Shown here: in pieces, positions 1-6,870 of the stretch
Layout: the number at the start of each line of letters is the position of its first letter
How positions within the stretch are numbered: position 1 is the stretch's first letter
Assembly: GCA_026014565.1 (NCBI GenBank)
Contig: JAOZIB010000013.1
Span: 1-37,120, forward strand
From: Candidatus Bathyarchaeum sp.
Lineage (GTDB): Archaea > Thermoproteota > Bathyarchaeia > Bathyarchaeales > Bathyarchaeaceae
Length of the DNA: 37,120 nucleotides
Direction: 5' to 3'
Translations under genes and position numbers: made by a program
The notes under the pieces: generated by a model
Told to the model about the DNA's origin: nothing
The model's input: only the letters and a program-made list of their open reading frames with translations
Database searches by the model: none

Positions 1-18
1 AAGCTGGAAAAATGTGCT

Positions 19-275
19 GTCAAAGATTGAAATCCAATAAAACAAGGATTGAAACTTAAGATGGCTGGTCGCCTAAAGCGAATAACTGACCGTCAAAGAT
101 TGAAATCCAATAAAACAAGGATTGAAACATTCGGGGTAAAGCCCTTCACCTAGTAAAGACTTTGGTCAAAGAATGAAATCCACTAAAACAAGGATTGAAA
201 CACCGGTGTAGGTATTGCCGTTATTGTAGCTGCTGCAGGTCAAAGAATGAAATCCATTAAAACAAGGATTGAAAC
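19..275 (+). CRISPR. CRISPR array, trailer end, 4 repeats and 3 spacers
   Basis: Four 37-nt repeats lie at 19-55, 92-128, 165-201 and 239-275, separated by spacers of 36, 36 and 37 nt. Each repeat starts GTCAAAGA and ends ACAAGGATTGAAAC. The last eight bases, ATTGAAAC, match the usual crRNA 5' handle, so transcription is taken to run left to right. Repeats 1 and 2 are identical. Repeats 3 and 4 carry substitutions (GATTG to GAATG near the start, and CAAT to CACT or CATT in the middle), as expected at the leader-distal end. The leader and the rest of the array should therefore lie to the left of base 1. No cas gene is present to the right. Confidence 0.95.
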
Positions 276-622
276 CTCATTTCTTTAGTGGTAAATTTTC
301 ACTGCGAATTCTGTCTTGAGGTATAGGTTTTAATCTTACTATGTTGTTTGACTTAACTTCGGCTTTAGCAATTGTTTCTTCTGTAGGCTGCTGTTTTTGT
401 ATTTAATCACTGGTTTTTGTGCCTTGTTTGCTGTTTATTCTATTATGTTTTGTAACCTCTCGGTCTTTGGATTTTGTGTTTGTTTGGTGCTAAATGATAT
501 GCTGTGTTGCAGATTTGCCGTTAGTTAACAGCATTTCAAAACACGTTGCTGCGCTTAAGAGTTACCTGAACCATCCGAAGCATGTGGAATCAGAATCGAA
601 GGATGAAACAAGTGGAAAACAT
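276..622. other. Spacer after the CRISPR array with one half of a duplicated segment
   Basis: No convincing long gene is visible here. The stretch 419 to about 490 resembles 4051 to about 4120: both begin GTGCCTTGTTTG, continue with a T-rich tract containing TCTATTA, and reach a shared TGTTTGTTTG near the end. A 47-codon ORF starts at 494. The rest is T-rich with no hairpin or promoter I would defend. Confidence 0.5.
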
Positions 623-637
623 TTATTCAGAATGTAA
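494..637 (+). CDS. Possible 47-aa protein or gene remnant
   Basis: An ATG at 494 opens 47 codons ending in TAA at 635-637. A GGTG stands four bases before the ATG. The predicted product begins MICCVADLPLVNSISKHVAAL and continues with a polar, Lys/Glu/Ser-rich tail; its composition is more protein-like than the surrounding T-rich DNA. I recognise no family. It lies directly after the duplicated 419-490 segment, so it could be the remains of a longer gene rather than an intact one. Low confidence. Confidence 0.25.
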   Translation: MICCVADLPLVNSISKHVAALKSYLNHPKHVESESKDETSGKHLFRM

Positions 638-859
638 GTCGATGCAAAAATGAATGAACAGAGTTTTGTTTGGATGATTTTGTTCAAAATACTTCTTGGT
701 TTTTTGTTCATTTAAATGTTTGAAGTGGGACCGTGAATTAGAAAACCTGAGTGAGTTTGGAACAGCCACTATTATGCTCAAGATCATTCCAAATAAAATA
801 AGGCACAGCCCAACAATAATTATTGTTTCACTGTTTGTCATGTTTTTTTGTTTAATCAT
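623..859 (-). CDS. Possible small membrane protein, 78 aa
   Basis: The start is placed at the ATG at 857-859 because a GAAGGTGAC ribosome binding site (861-869, minus strand) precedes it; the open frame extends further upstream without such a site. Residues 8-32 form one hydrophobic segment (TIIIVGLCLILFGMILSIIV), followed by a basic, His/Asn-rich tail with two Cys or His clusters. No known family is recognised. It overlaps the end of the 494-637 ORF tail to tail, and a competing ORF on the plus strand (696-887) lacks a ribosome binding site. Real but unknown is the best reading; a chance ORF is possible. Confidence 0.4.
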   Translation of the reverse strand: MIKQKNMTNSETIIIVGLCLILFGMILSIIVAVPNSLRFSNSRSHFKHLNEQKTKKYFEQNHPNKTLFIHFCIDLHSE

Positions 860-1158
860 AGTCACCTTCAAAATTTTGTTAAGGTGATGATTTTTCACAA
901 CTAAAAAAATGCAGAAGTGACGAAGACTCCACAGAACAATAATGTTTGTTTAAAAATTAGGTCATATATAAAAAATTATGACATAGACTGACTTGGGATT
1001 TTTGACATGTTTTAACATTATTTTGATAATTTTTAGTTAAATCTGATTTCCGTCCTTTTTTATTAGGATTTTTAAATCTTTTTTTAATTTTTTTGTGTTT
1101 TTCCAAAAATGTTATATATTGTATGGACTGAAGAATGTGTCTAATCGGTGAAAAATTT
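860..1158. other. Intergenic region before the first PQQ-propeller gene
   Basis: T-rich, with long T runs around 1058-1100. The only supported elements are the ribosome binding site of the minus-strand ORF at its left end and the TATA-type promoter near 1111-1119 at its right end. An antisense ORF at 957-1178 is low-complexity and has no ribosome binding site. Confidence 0.5.
1109..1151 (+). promoter_or_regulatory. TATA promoter and RBS of the 1159-3663 gene
   Basis: An A-rich tract and TTATATAT (1112-1119) form a BRE/TATA-like element, predicting initiation near 1140. A GGTGA (1148-1152) follows, 7 bases before the ATG at 1159. The very short leader is typical of archaea and supports the ATG at 1159 over the GTG at 1135. 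Confidence 0.6.
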
Positions 1159-3663
1159 ATGAAAAAACAGTTATGCAAGACAAAAATTTTTGCATTTTTT
1201 TGTGTATTAGTTTTTGTAATTTCAACAAATTTGGCGCTATTGCCTACAGTTGGGGCTCAAGACCTCAAAGAGAAAACAACATACGCGTTCATTGGTGCTA
1301 CACCTAATCCTGTTGGTGTAAATCAAGACGTATTGTTGCACGTCGGAATTACAGATTATCTAGAAATAGCGGAAGATGGCTGGGAAGGTCTAACAGTAAC
1401 AGTTACTGATCCCCAAGGAACAGAAACCGTTCTTGGACCCTACAGAAGCGATTCTACCGGTGGAACGGGTGCAGTATTTGTACCCACGATGGTAGGTACA
1501 TATACTTTGCAGACTCACTTCCCTGAACAAGAATACACTTGGAGTGAAATTAGTCGTGCACCATTAGGTGGGGGCGATTTGCTCTATCTAGCAAGTACAA
1601 GTGACGTGCTAGAACTTGTTGTTCAAGATAATGCAGTAGACTATTATCCGTCAAATTCTCTTCCAAATGAATACTGGAGTCGTCCAATAGATGCCCAGCT
1701 TAGGGAATGGTGGTCAATCGCTGGAAGTTGGTTAGAAGGCGCAGCCAGAGGCGGCGTAGTTATGCCATACAATGACGGGCCTGAAACCGCTCACATACTA
1801 TGGACAACTGAGTTAACCATGGGTGGACTGGTTGGAGGAGACATGGGTGAGCATGGAATGGTATGTGGAGACGCATACGAGGGCAAATACATTGATGCCT
1901 TAATCATTGACGGAATTCTTTACTACAACAAATTTGAAGCTCAAGGTGGTAGCGATGTTGAACAAGTTGTCGTTGCAATGGATCTGCACACTGGCGAAAC
2001 CGTCTGGGAACGAACACTACTAGATAACGAACAAATCGAATTTGGTCAAACCATGTACTGGGACACAATGAACAGCCACGGAGTTTACACATATCTGTGG
2101 GCAACTTCTGGAAGCACCTGGATGGCTTTTGATGCTCAAACTGGGCGATGGGTATACAACATTACTGATGTGCCTTCAGGAACACGAACCTTTGGTCCAA
2201 ATGGCGAGATTTTGGTGTACAGTGTCTCGAATGGTGTGTTAACACAATGGAACTCAACAGCAGTATACTACAACACCTTGATGGAAGAAACAGACAACTA
2301 CGCTTATCACGCAGGACGTTGGAGACCCCAAGGAAGAACTTTTGATGCATCATATGGACTAGACAAAACTATAGATCTGCCTGATGGCTTCGCAAGTGCC
2401 TCAGCTTATTACGTCAATGATAGAGTACTTTCAGTAAGCATATCTAGCACTGCAGTCAGATCTATCGCGGTGAGCTTAGAACCCGGAAAAGAGGGAACAG
2501 TGTTGCTTGAAAACACATGGAACGCACCTGCTGAATGGGAAAGCGGTAACTTGAGTGTATCATTTGCAGCCGGTTCTCCTGAAGATGGTGTTTTCGTTTT
2601 ATGGGCTTCACAGACCAGACAATTTTACGGATTTGATATGGACACTGGTGATAATATGTGGGTCTCTGATTCACAAAACTACATGGATTACTATGCTGGT
2701 ACTAACTACGTTATAGCTTATGGAAACCTTTACGCTATAGGCTATGATGGAGTTCTATATTGTTATGATGTTACAACGGGTAACGTAGAATGGACTTATG
2801 TCGCAGACGATAACTGGCACGAAATCTTGTGGAGCAACAACTGGCCTAGTAGAATTCAGTTTGTTACTGATGGAAAAATCTACGTTGGTATGGAAGAGCA
2901 TTCTTCTGTTGATCCTAAACCTCGTGGAGCACCCTACTACTGTATAGATGCATACACTGGAGATGAAATCTGGAGAATCAATGGCGGCTTCCGACAAACT
3001 CACTGGGGTGGAAACTCAATCATAGGCGATGGAATAATCGCAACCATGAACACTTACGACCAACGCATTTACGCAGTCGGTAAAGGTGCAAGCGCATTAA
3101 CCATGTCGGTTTCACCAACCGTTGGAACAAAAGGAAGCTCTGTTCAAATCGAAGGTACAATTATGGACGTATCACCAGGCACAAATAGCGTTGAATTGAC
3201 CACTCGATTCCCCAATGGTGTTCCCGCAATCTCTGATGCCGATATGAGTGAATGGATGAAATACGTTTACATGCAATTTGAGCGACCCGTAACAGCAACA
3301 GGTGTAACAGTAATCTTTTGTGCAGTAGACCCTGATGGTCAATACATGGACATTGGCAGAACCACTAGCGACTCTTATGGCAACTATGCATTTGCATTTA
3401 AGCCTGAAAAGGAAGGCACCTACCAAATTATTGCAACATTTGAAGGTTCTGGCGCGTACTATGGCTCAACCCAGACAACATACCTTACTGTCGATTCCGC
3501 ATCTGCAGCCACACAGATTGAACTTGAAGAACCAGTAGATGCACAAGTAGACTCAGAAGAACCTGTAACAGGTTTCATAACCACAGAAGTAGCTATCATA
3601 TCAGCAGTTGCAGTTGCAGCAGTCATTGGCGTAGCTGCATACTGGTTCCTAAAACGAAAATAA
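1159..3663 (+). CDS. Membrane-anchored PQQ-type beta-propeller surface protein
   Basis: An 834-aa exported protein. An N-terminal signal peptide (KTKIFAFFCVLVFVISTN, ending near VGAQ) is followed by a region with an Ig-like character. At least five PQQ/WD-like blades follow, with the D-x-x-TG-x-x-x-W pattern (for example MDLHTGETVW, FDAQTGRWVY, FDMDTGDNMW, YDVTTGNVEW, IDAYTGDEIW). After that come an Ig-like domain (about 660-780), an acidic linker, and a single membrane helix ending in the basic stop KRK. The protein should sit outside the cell, anchored by its C-terminus. PQQ-like repeats in archaea rarely bind PQQ; a structural or binding role on the surface is the safe inference. It shares its architecture with the gene at 15141-16931. 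The start at 1159 is chosen from the GGTGA seven bases upstream. Confidence 0.85.
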   Translation: MKKQLCKTKIFAFFCVLVFVISTNLALLPTVGAQDLKEKTTYAFIGATPNPVGVNQDVLLHVGITDYLEIAEDGWEGLTVTVTDPQGTETVLGPYRSDSTGGTGAVFVPTMVGTYTLQTHFPEQEYTWSEISRAPLGGGDLLYLASTSDVLELVVQDNAVDYYPSNSLPNEYWSRPIDAQLREWWSIAGSWLEGAARGGVVMPYNDGPETAHILWTTELTMGGLVGGDMGEHGMVCGDAYEGKYIDALIIDGILYYNKFEAQGGSDVEQVVVAMDLHTGETVWERTLLDNEQIEFGQTMYWDTMNSHGVYTYLWATSGSTWMAFDAQTGRWVYNITDVPSGTRTFGPNGEILVYSVSNGVLTQWNSTAVYYNTLMEETDNYAYHAGRWRPQGRTFDASYGLDKTIDLPDGFASASAYYVNDRVLSVSISSTAVRSIAVSLEPGKEGTVLLENTWNAPAEWESGNLSVSFAAGSPEDGVFVLWASQTRQFYGFDMDTGDNMWVSDSQNYMDYYAGTNYVIAYGNLYAIGYDGVLYCYDVTTGNVEWTYVADDNWHEILWSNNWPSRIQFVTDGKIYVGMEEHSSVDPKPRGAPYYCIDAYTGDEIWRINGGFRQTHWGGNSIIGDGIIATMNTYDQRIYAVGKGASALTMSVSPTVGTKGSSVQIEGTIMDVSPGTNSVELTTRFPNGVPAISDADMSEWMKYVYMQFERPVTATGVTVIFCAVDPDGQYMDIGRTTSDSYGNYAFAFKPEKEGTYQIIATFEGSGAYYGSTQTTYLTVDSASAATQIELEEPVDAQVDSEEPVTGFITTEVAIISAVAVAAVIGVAAYWFLKRK

Positions 3664-3674
3664 ACCCAACACAT

Positions 3675-3700
3675 TTTCTCCCTCCTTTTTCTGGGAGAAA
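3675..3700 (+). terminator. Hairpin after the PQQ-propeller gene
   Basis: TTTCTCCC (3675-3682) pairs perfectly with GGGAGAAA (3693-3700) across a 10-nt T-rich loop, starting 12 bases after the stop codon. No T-run follows directly, so it may protect the 3' end rather than terminate; T-rich DNA around 3764-3780 could serve as the actual terminator. Confidence 0.5.
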
Positions 3701-3704
3701 CCCT

Positions 3705-3828
3705 AAAGGAAATGGGGCTGAAACGGCTCTGAAAAATGAAAATGACCAAAATAGTAGTAAGGTTTTTTCATTTTTTCATTCCTTCAATCACCTTCTAGGG
3801 CCCCAGCAAACCCATTTCTTTCAAACCT
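3705..3828 (+). repeat. Dispersed intergenic repeat, copy A
   Basis: This segment matches the reverse complement of 11180-11315 along its length. Shared blocks, in order: GAAATGGGGCTGAAA, AATGAAAA, AAGGTT followed by TTTTCATT, ATTCCTTCA, and AGCAAACCCA followed by TTCAAACCT. The ends form an 8-bp inverted repeat, GAAATGGG (3709-3716) and CCCATTTC (3811-3818). Both copies lie just downstream of, and in the same orientation as, a protein gene. Confidence 0.6.
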
Positions 3829-4291
3829 TTCATTAGATTACAGGCAGAGGGATTTAAGCCCAAATTTATCAGCAAAAATTCACATATCGTTAAATATAGA
3901 CATAAGATTTAATCTGTTACTTCAATCCATTTTTATATTGTTCAAATACATAGAACAAAGGGAGTCATAGTTTAAGCCTTGGCAGAACTCTTTTGATGAA
4001 ATTTATCACATTTTTTTAGGAGCATTATTCGACCAGAATATTTGTCGTTTGTGCCTTGTTTGGTGTTTACTCTATTAGATTTTGCTGTCGCTCTGTCTCA
4101 GGTTTTTGCGTGTTTGTTTGAATATAACCGTTTTAGCTGTTTTCAGTTTAGATTGGTTGCTTTGTTCGTTCAAAGGAGTTGACTTTGCGGGTTACCAAAA
4201 TGGCTTTGAATATGTTTGTGAAAAAGATGGAGTGTCTTTTTTAGAAAACGTAAATAAGCGCCAAGCACTTTACCAAAACGGTGAAAATCGA

Positions 4292-5074
4292 GTGAAAATT
4301 GCTGTTTCTGGTAAGGGTGGAGTCGGTAAGACTTTGGTTTCTGGAACACTTGCGAGTTATTTCGCAAAAAAAGGATACAAAGTAATGGCCATTGATGCGG
4401 ACCCATCTCCTAATCTTGCTTTGACTTTGGGAATACCTGTAGAAGAAGCAAATAAGATTCTTCCCATCTCTGAAAACAAAGAGTTGTTAGATTCAAAAAC
4501 TAAAACTGACTATCCCGGTGTTTACAAACTTCACTTTACAGTAGACGACATCATCGAAGAAAACGGAATGAAATCCCCATACGGAGTAAATCTTCTGGTA
4601 ATGGGAACCGTCAAAGCAGCTGGCAGTGGATGTGCATGTGGAGCAAACGCAGTAGTAAGAGAACTATTACGCCACCTGATAGTAGACCGAGACGAAATCG
4701 TAATTGTAGACATGGAAGCAGGAGTAGAACACATGGGACGCGGAACCGCCAGCCAAGTAGACGCCATGATAGTAGTTGCTGATTCTAGCAGAAAATCCTT
4801 AGAAATCGCCAAAAAACTGAACCTATTTGCAAAACAAGCTGGAATCCAAAAGGTATACATCGTCGGCAACAGGATCCAAGAACCCATAGAAAAAGAACTG
4901 ATCACAAATTTCACAAACGAAAATGACCTAGAGTTACTGGCTTTGATTCCATACGACAAAACTGTAGTAAAAGCAGACAGGTTAGGTGAAGCTCCATTAA
5001 AGTACGCAGAAACTTCCGAAAGCGTCAAGGCAATTCAAACAATTGGTGATAAGCTTCTCGAAGCTCAAACCTAA
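4292..5074 (+). CDS. cooC: CooC-type CO dehydrogenase maturation ATPase
   Basis: A 260-aa MinD/ParA-superfamily ATPase. The protein opens with VKIAVSGKGGVGKT, a deviant Walker A loop with the signature lysine at residue 8, then DADPSPN at 35-41. Cys114 and Cys116 form the C-x-C motif (GSGCACGAN) that in CooC dimers binds metal during nickel insertion into carbon monoxide dehydrogenase. Length and motif positions fit CooC closely. The start is the GTG at 4292, which has GGTGA about eight bases upstream and puts the P-loop at the N-terminus; the frame is open 70 codons further left without similarity. The cytoplasmic role is ATP-driven nickel loading of CODH/acetyl-CoA synthase. No CODH subunit gene is in the window, but a likely nickel/cobalt transport cluster is (25062-31723). 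Confidence 0.85.
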   Translation: MKIAVSGKGGVGKTLVSGTLASYFAKKGYKVMAIDADPSPNLALTLGIPVEEANKILPISENKELLDSKTKTDYPGVYKLHFTVDDIIEENGMKSPYGVNLLVMGTVKAAGSGCACGANAVVRELLRHLIVDRDEIVIVDMEAGVEHMGRGTASQVDAMIVVADSSRKSLEIAKKLNLFAKQAGIQKVYIVGNRIQEPIEKELITNFTNENDLELLALIPYDKTVVKADRLGEAPLKYAETSESVKAIQTIGDKLLEAQT

Positions 5075-5098
5075 TTTTCTTTATTTTTTTATTTGTTG
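5075..5098 (+). terminator. T-rich terminator of cooC
   Basis: Directly after the cooC stop codon the plus strand reads as T runs broken by single A, G or C bases (5077-5098). Oligo-T without a hairpin is the usual archaeal termination signal. It overlaps the end of the convergent radical SAM gene. Confidence 0.45.
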
Positions 5099-6102
5099 CT
5101 ACGACCTGCCCAAAGACCCACAAGTTGAGAAGCTTCTTTAAACGGATTCTTTAGCATCATTGAAACTCCAGCCGTGCATTCTAGCCAGCATCCGTTGCAT
5201 GCAGATACTTGTTGCCATTCTTGGGTGTTTCTTTGTTTTAGAATATTGTTCACAGAGCCTTTAGTTGCATCTCCAATAATCAAGTCTGACCGTGCAGGAC
5301 ACGCTAACAGTTTTCCTTCAGGGTTGATGGCTACGTACAGGTCTCCGGCATCACATATTTTTGGGGAGGTTCCGTTGAAGAATTGCTCAAAACCTTTGAT
5401 GAACTCGGTGGGTAACGCCAAAAAACTTGGGTCTGAGTGTTTTAGTTCAAGTAAAAAGTTCACAAGGCGAGAAATCTGCTGTTCAGTTGGCGTGTTTTCG
5501 GGTGTTGGTGGATACGGATGCATAGGCTGAACTTGAGCCATGTCAACTTTGCTGTGTAGGTCTTCAATAAACTGGGGTAAAATATCGATGTTCCATGGGG
5601 TGGCGACGCTGTTTACTCCTGTTTTTACTCCATGAGCCTTTAACAGCTCTATGGCTTTGATTGCTTTATCATAGGTTCCCGCAACTCCCCTGATTTTATC
5701 ATGCATCAGTTTAGGTCCATCAAGGGAAACCACTACCGTATCAAAAACTGCTGCCACATCATCAATTATTTTCTCAGTTAGTAAAGTTCCGTTAGTGTTC
5801 ATGCTAACTAAACAACCATGAGAAGCAACTCGTTTGGCAAGAACAAGTAAATCTTTACGCAAGAGAGGTTCGCCCCCGCTGAGGTCAAAGAAGGAAACAC
5901 CTAAACTGCAAACAGCATCTATAGCTTGCAGAGCTTTTTTTGTGGGCAATTCTGGAATTTGATGTTTCCACCATTCACAAAAGGTACATTTCATATTACA
6001 TCTGCCAGTTACGTTGTAAGACGCAAAAAGTGGTGTGGGGCGCCCTGCCTTGAATTTCAGAAATCCACTGATTACTTTGGGGGCTAACTGGCTGGTTTTC
6101 AT
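5089..6102 (-). CDS. Radical SAM protein with SPASM-like C-terminal cysteines
   Basis: A 337-aa enzyme. Cys35, Cys39 and Cys42 (GRCNMKCTFC) form the C-x3-C-x2-C site for the SAM-cleaving 4Fe-4S cluster. LSGGEPLL and SLDG are the usual SAM-contact strands. The C-terminal part has CDAG, LLACPA and CNGCWLEC, a cysteine set like a SPASM or twitch domain for auxiliary clusters, found in peptide- and cofactor-modifying enzymes and in heme d1/AdnA-type proteins. The substrate cannot be named. The start at 6102 is chosen because a TATA box (6147-6155) lies about 45 bases upstream; the longer frame to 6213 would place the start above the promoter and inside the upstream gene. It is convergent with cooC. 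Confidence 0.75.
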   Translation of the reverse strand: MKTSQLAPKVISGFLKFKAGRPTPLFASYNVTGRCNMKCTFCEWWKHQIPELPTKKALQAIDAVCSLGVSFFDLSGGEPLLRKDLLVLAKRVASHGCLVSMNTNGTLLTEKIIDDVAAVFDTVVVSLDGPKLMHDKIRGVAGTYDKAIKAIELLKAHGVKTGVNSVATPWNIDILPQFIEDLHSKVDMAQVQPMHPYPPTPENTPTEQQISRLVNFLLELKHSDPSFLALPTEFIKGFEQFFNGTSPKICDAGDLYVAINPEGKLLACPARSDLIIGDATKGSVNNILKQRNTQEWQQVSACNGCWLECTAGVSMMLKNPFKEASQLVGLWAGRSNK

Positions 6103-6146
6103 CGTTTTTCCCAACTTTTGTTTCAAGACAAAGAAATGCGGAACAA

Positions 6147-6155
6147 GATATAAAA
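6147..6155 (-). promoter_or_regulatory. TATA box of the radical SAM gene at 5089-6102
   Basis: TTTTATATC on the minus strand, predicting initiation near 6122 and a leader of about 20 nt to the ATG at 6102. It overlaps no coding sequence of the upstream gene, which ends at 6168. Confidence 0.55.
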
Positions 6156-6167
6156 GGTAAGAGAGGA

Positions 6168-6770
6168 CTATTTTTGTTGGTTCATTCGTTCGTACATTTT
6201 TTCTAGGGTCCAACGAATCGAAGACTTTATTTCTCGTGACCGTTCAGGGCGAAGATTCTTGATCATTATCTCTTTCATGATGTTTCCGTCCTGCTTTATG
6301 TCAAAACTTAGCACTTTATCAGGGTCCAGTTTGCCTGAACTGATGTCTTCTTTGTCTTTTTCATGCATTTTGGCTAAGACGCGTTCCACAAAAAATGACG
6401 TGAAGGGAGGAGTATTAATGTCAAATTTTTTATCTTCAGGAAAAACTATGTGCAGGGCATCTTTTTCAGAAACAAATTCGGCTAAAACATCTCCTGTTAT
6501 TGTTTTCAGGGGAATCCCTTTTCGTTGAGGTGCAACTGGTTGAGGTTTAGCTATTGGTTTAGCAGATGCGGGTTGGGCTTTCTGGGAGGATATGGGTTTT
6601 TGAATTTCTGCTCTTTTGAAGCTTTGTTTAACAAGGGTAGAATCAATCAAATTGAGTAATGTTCTTTGTTCATCCAGTTCTGTTTCAAGTTCGGTTATTT
6701 TTTTCTCAATGTTGGCACGAAGTTTCGCTACTTTTTTGATTTGCTCTTTTTCGTCGTTTAGTTCACTCAT
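6168..6770 (-). CDS. Uncharacterised protein with N-terminal coiled coil
   Basis: A 200-aa soluble protein without a signal peptide or membrane helix. Residues 1-50 are heptad-like and charged (KEQIKKVAKLRANIEKK, then TELETELDEQRTLLN), predicting a coiled coil. A Lys/Pro/Ala/Gln-rich linker follows (about 55-85), then a globular domain (about 88-200) ending in a basic, Met-rich helix. I recognise no family. It follows the DNA ligase gene on the same strand with a 100-bp gap, so the two may be cotranscribed; a DNA-related role would be guesswork. The ATG at 6770 is the natural start, although the ribosome binding site is weak (GGAAAC). Confidence 0.6.
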   Translation of the reverse strand: MSELNDEKEQIKKVAKLRANIEKKITELETELDEQRTLLNLIDSTLVKQSFKRAEIQKPISSQKAQPASAKPIAKPQPVAPQRKGIPLKTITGDVLAEFVSEKDALHIVFPEDKKFDINTPPFTSFFVERVLAKMHEKDKEDISSGKLDPDKVLSFDIKQDGNIMKEIMIKNLRPERSREIKSSIRWTLEKMYERMNQQK

Positions 6771-6870
6771 GTTTGTTTCCTTCTGGACGATACTAAAACC
6801 TGTGTTAACAGACTACATTCCAATAAGATATGAAACACCCCTTTTAAATTTGGTTTATCTCCAAATTTTG

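Larger units (their letters stand above)
3664..4291. other. Long intergenic region between the PQQ gene and cooC
   Basis: It holds a hairpin (3675-3700), copy A of a dispersed repeat (3705-3828), TATA-like sequences around 3890 and 3932, and the second half of a duplicated segment (4051 to about 4120). The open frame of cooC extends left to 4082, but nothing there looks coding: the residues are hydrophobic and Cys-rich without homology to CooC, and the deviant P-loop that normally opens the protein begins only at base 4310. Confidence 0.5.

Noticed and set aside
885-960. C/D-box small RNA
   Set aside because: A GTGATGA resembles a C box, but no D box (CTGA) follows at a suitable distance and the C-box-like bases belong to the RBS region of the minus-strand ORF.
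276-1158. cas genes next to the CRISPR array
   Set aside because: No Cas-like ORF exists on the trailer side; the only ORFs here are short and unrelated. They may lie left of the window.
957-1178. 73-codon ORF on the minus strand before the first PQQ gene
   Set aside because: It overlaps the promoter and signal-peptide region, is low-complexity Lys/Asn/Phe-rich and has no ribosome binding site.
4531-5028. 165-codon ORF antisense to cooC
   Set aside because: A shadow of cooC codon usage; its product is Ser/Thr-rich without a family, and cooC motifs are clear on the plus strand.
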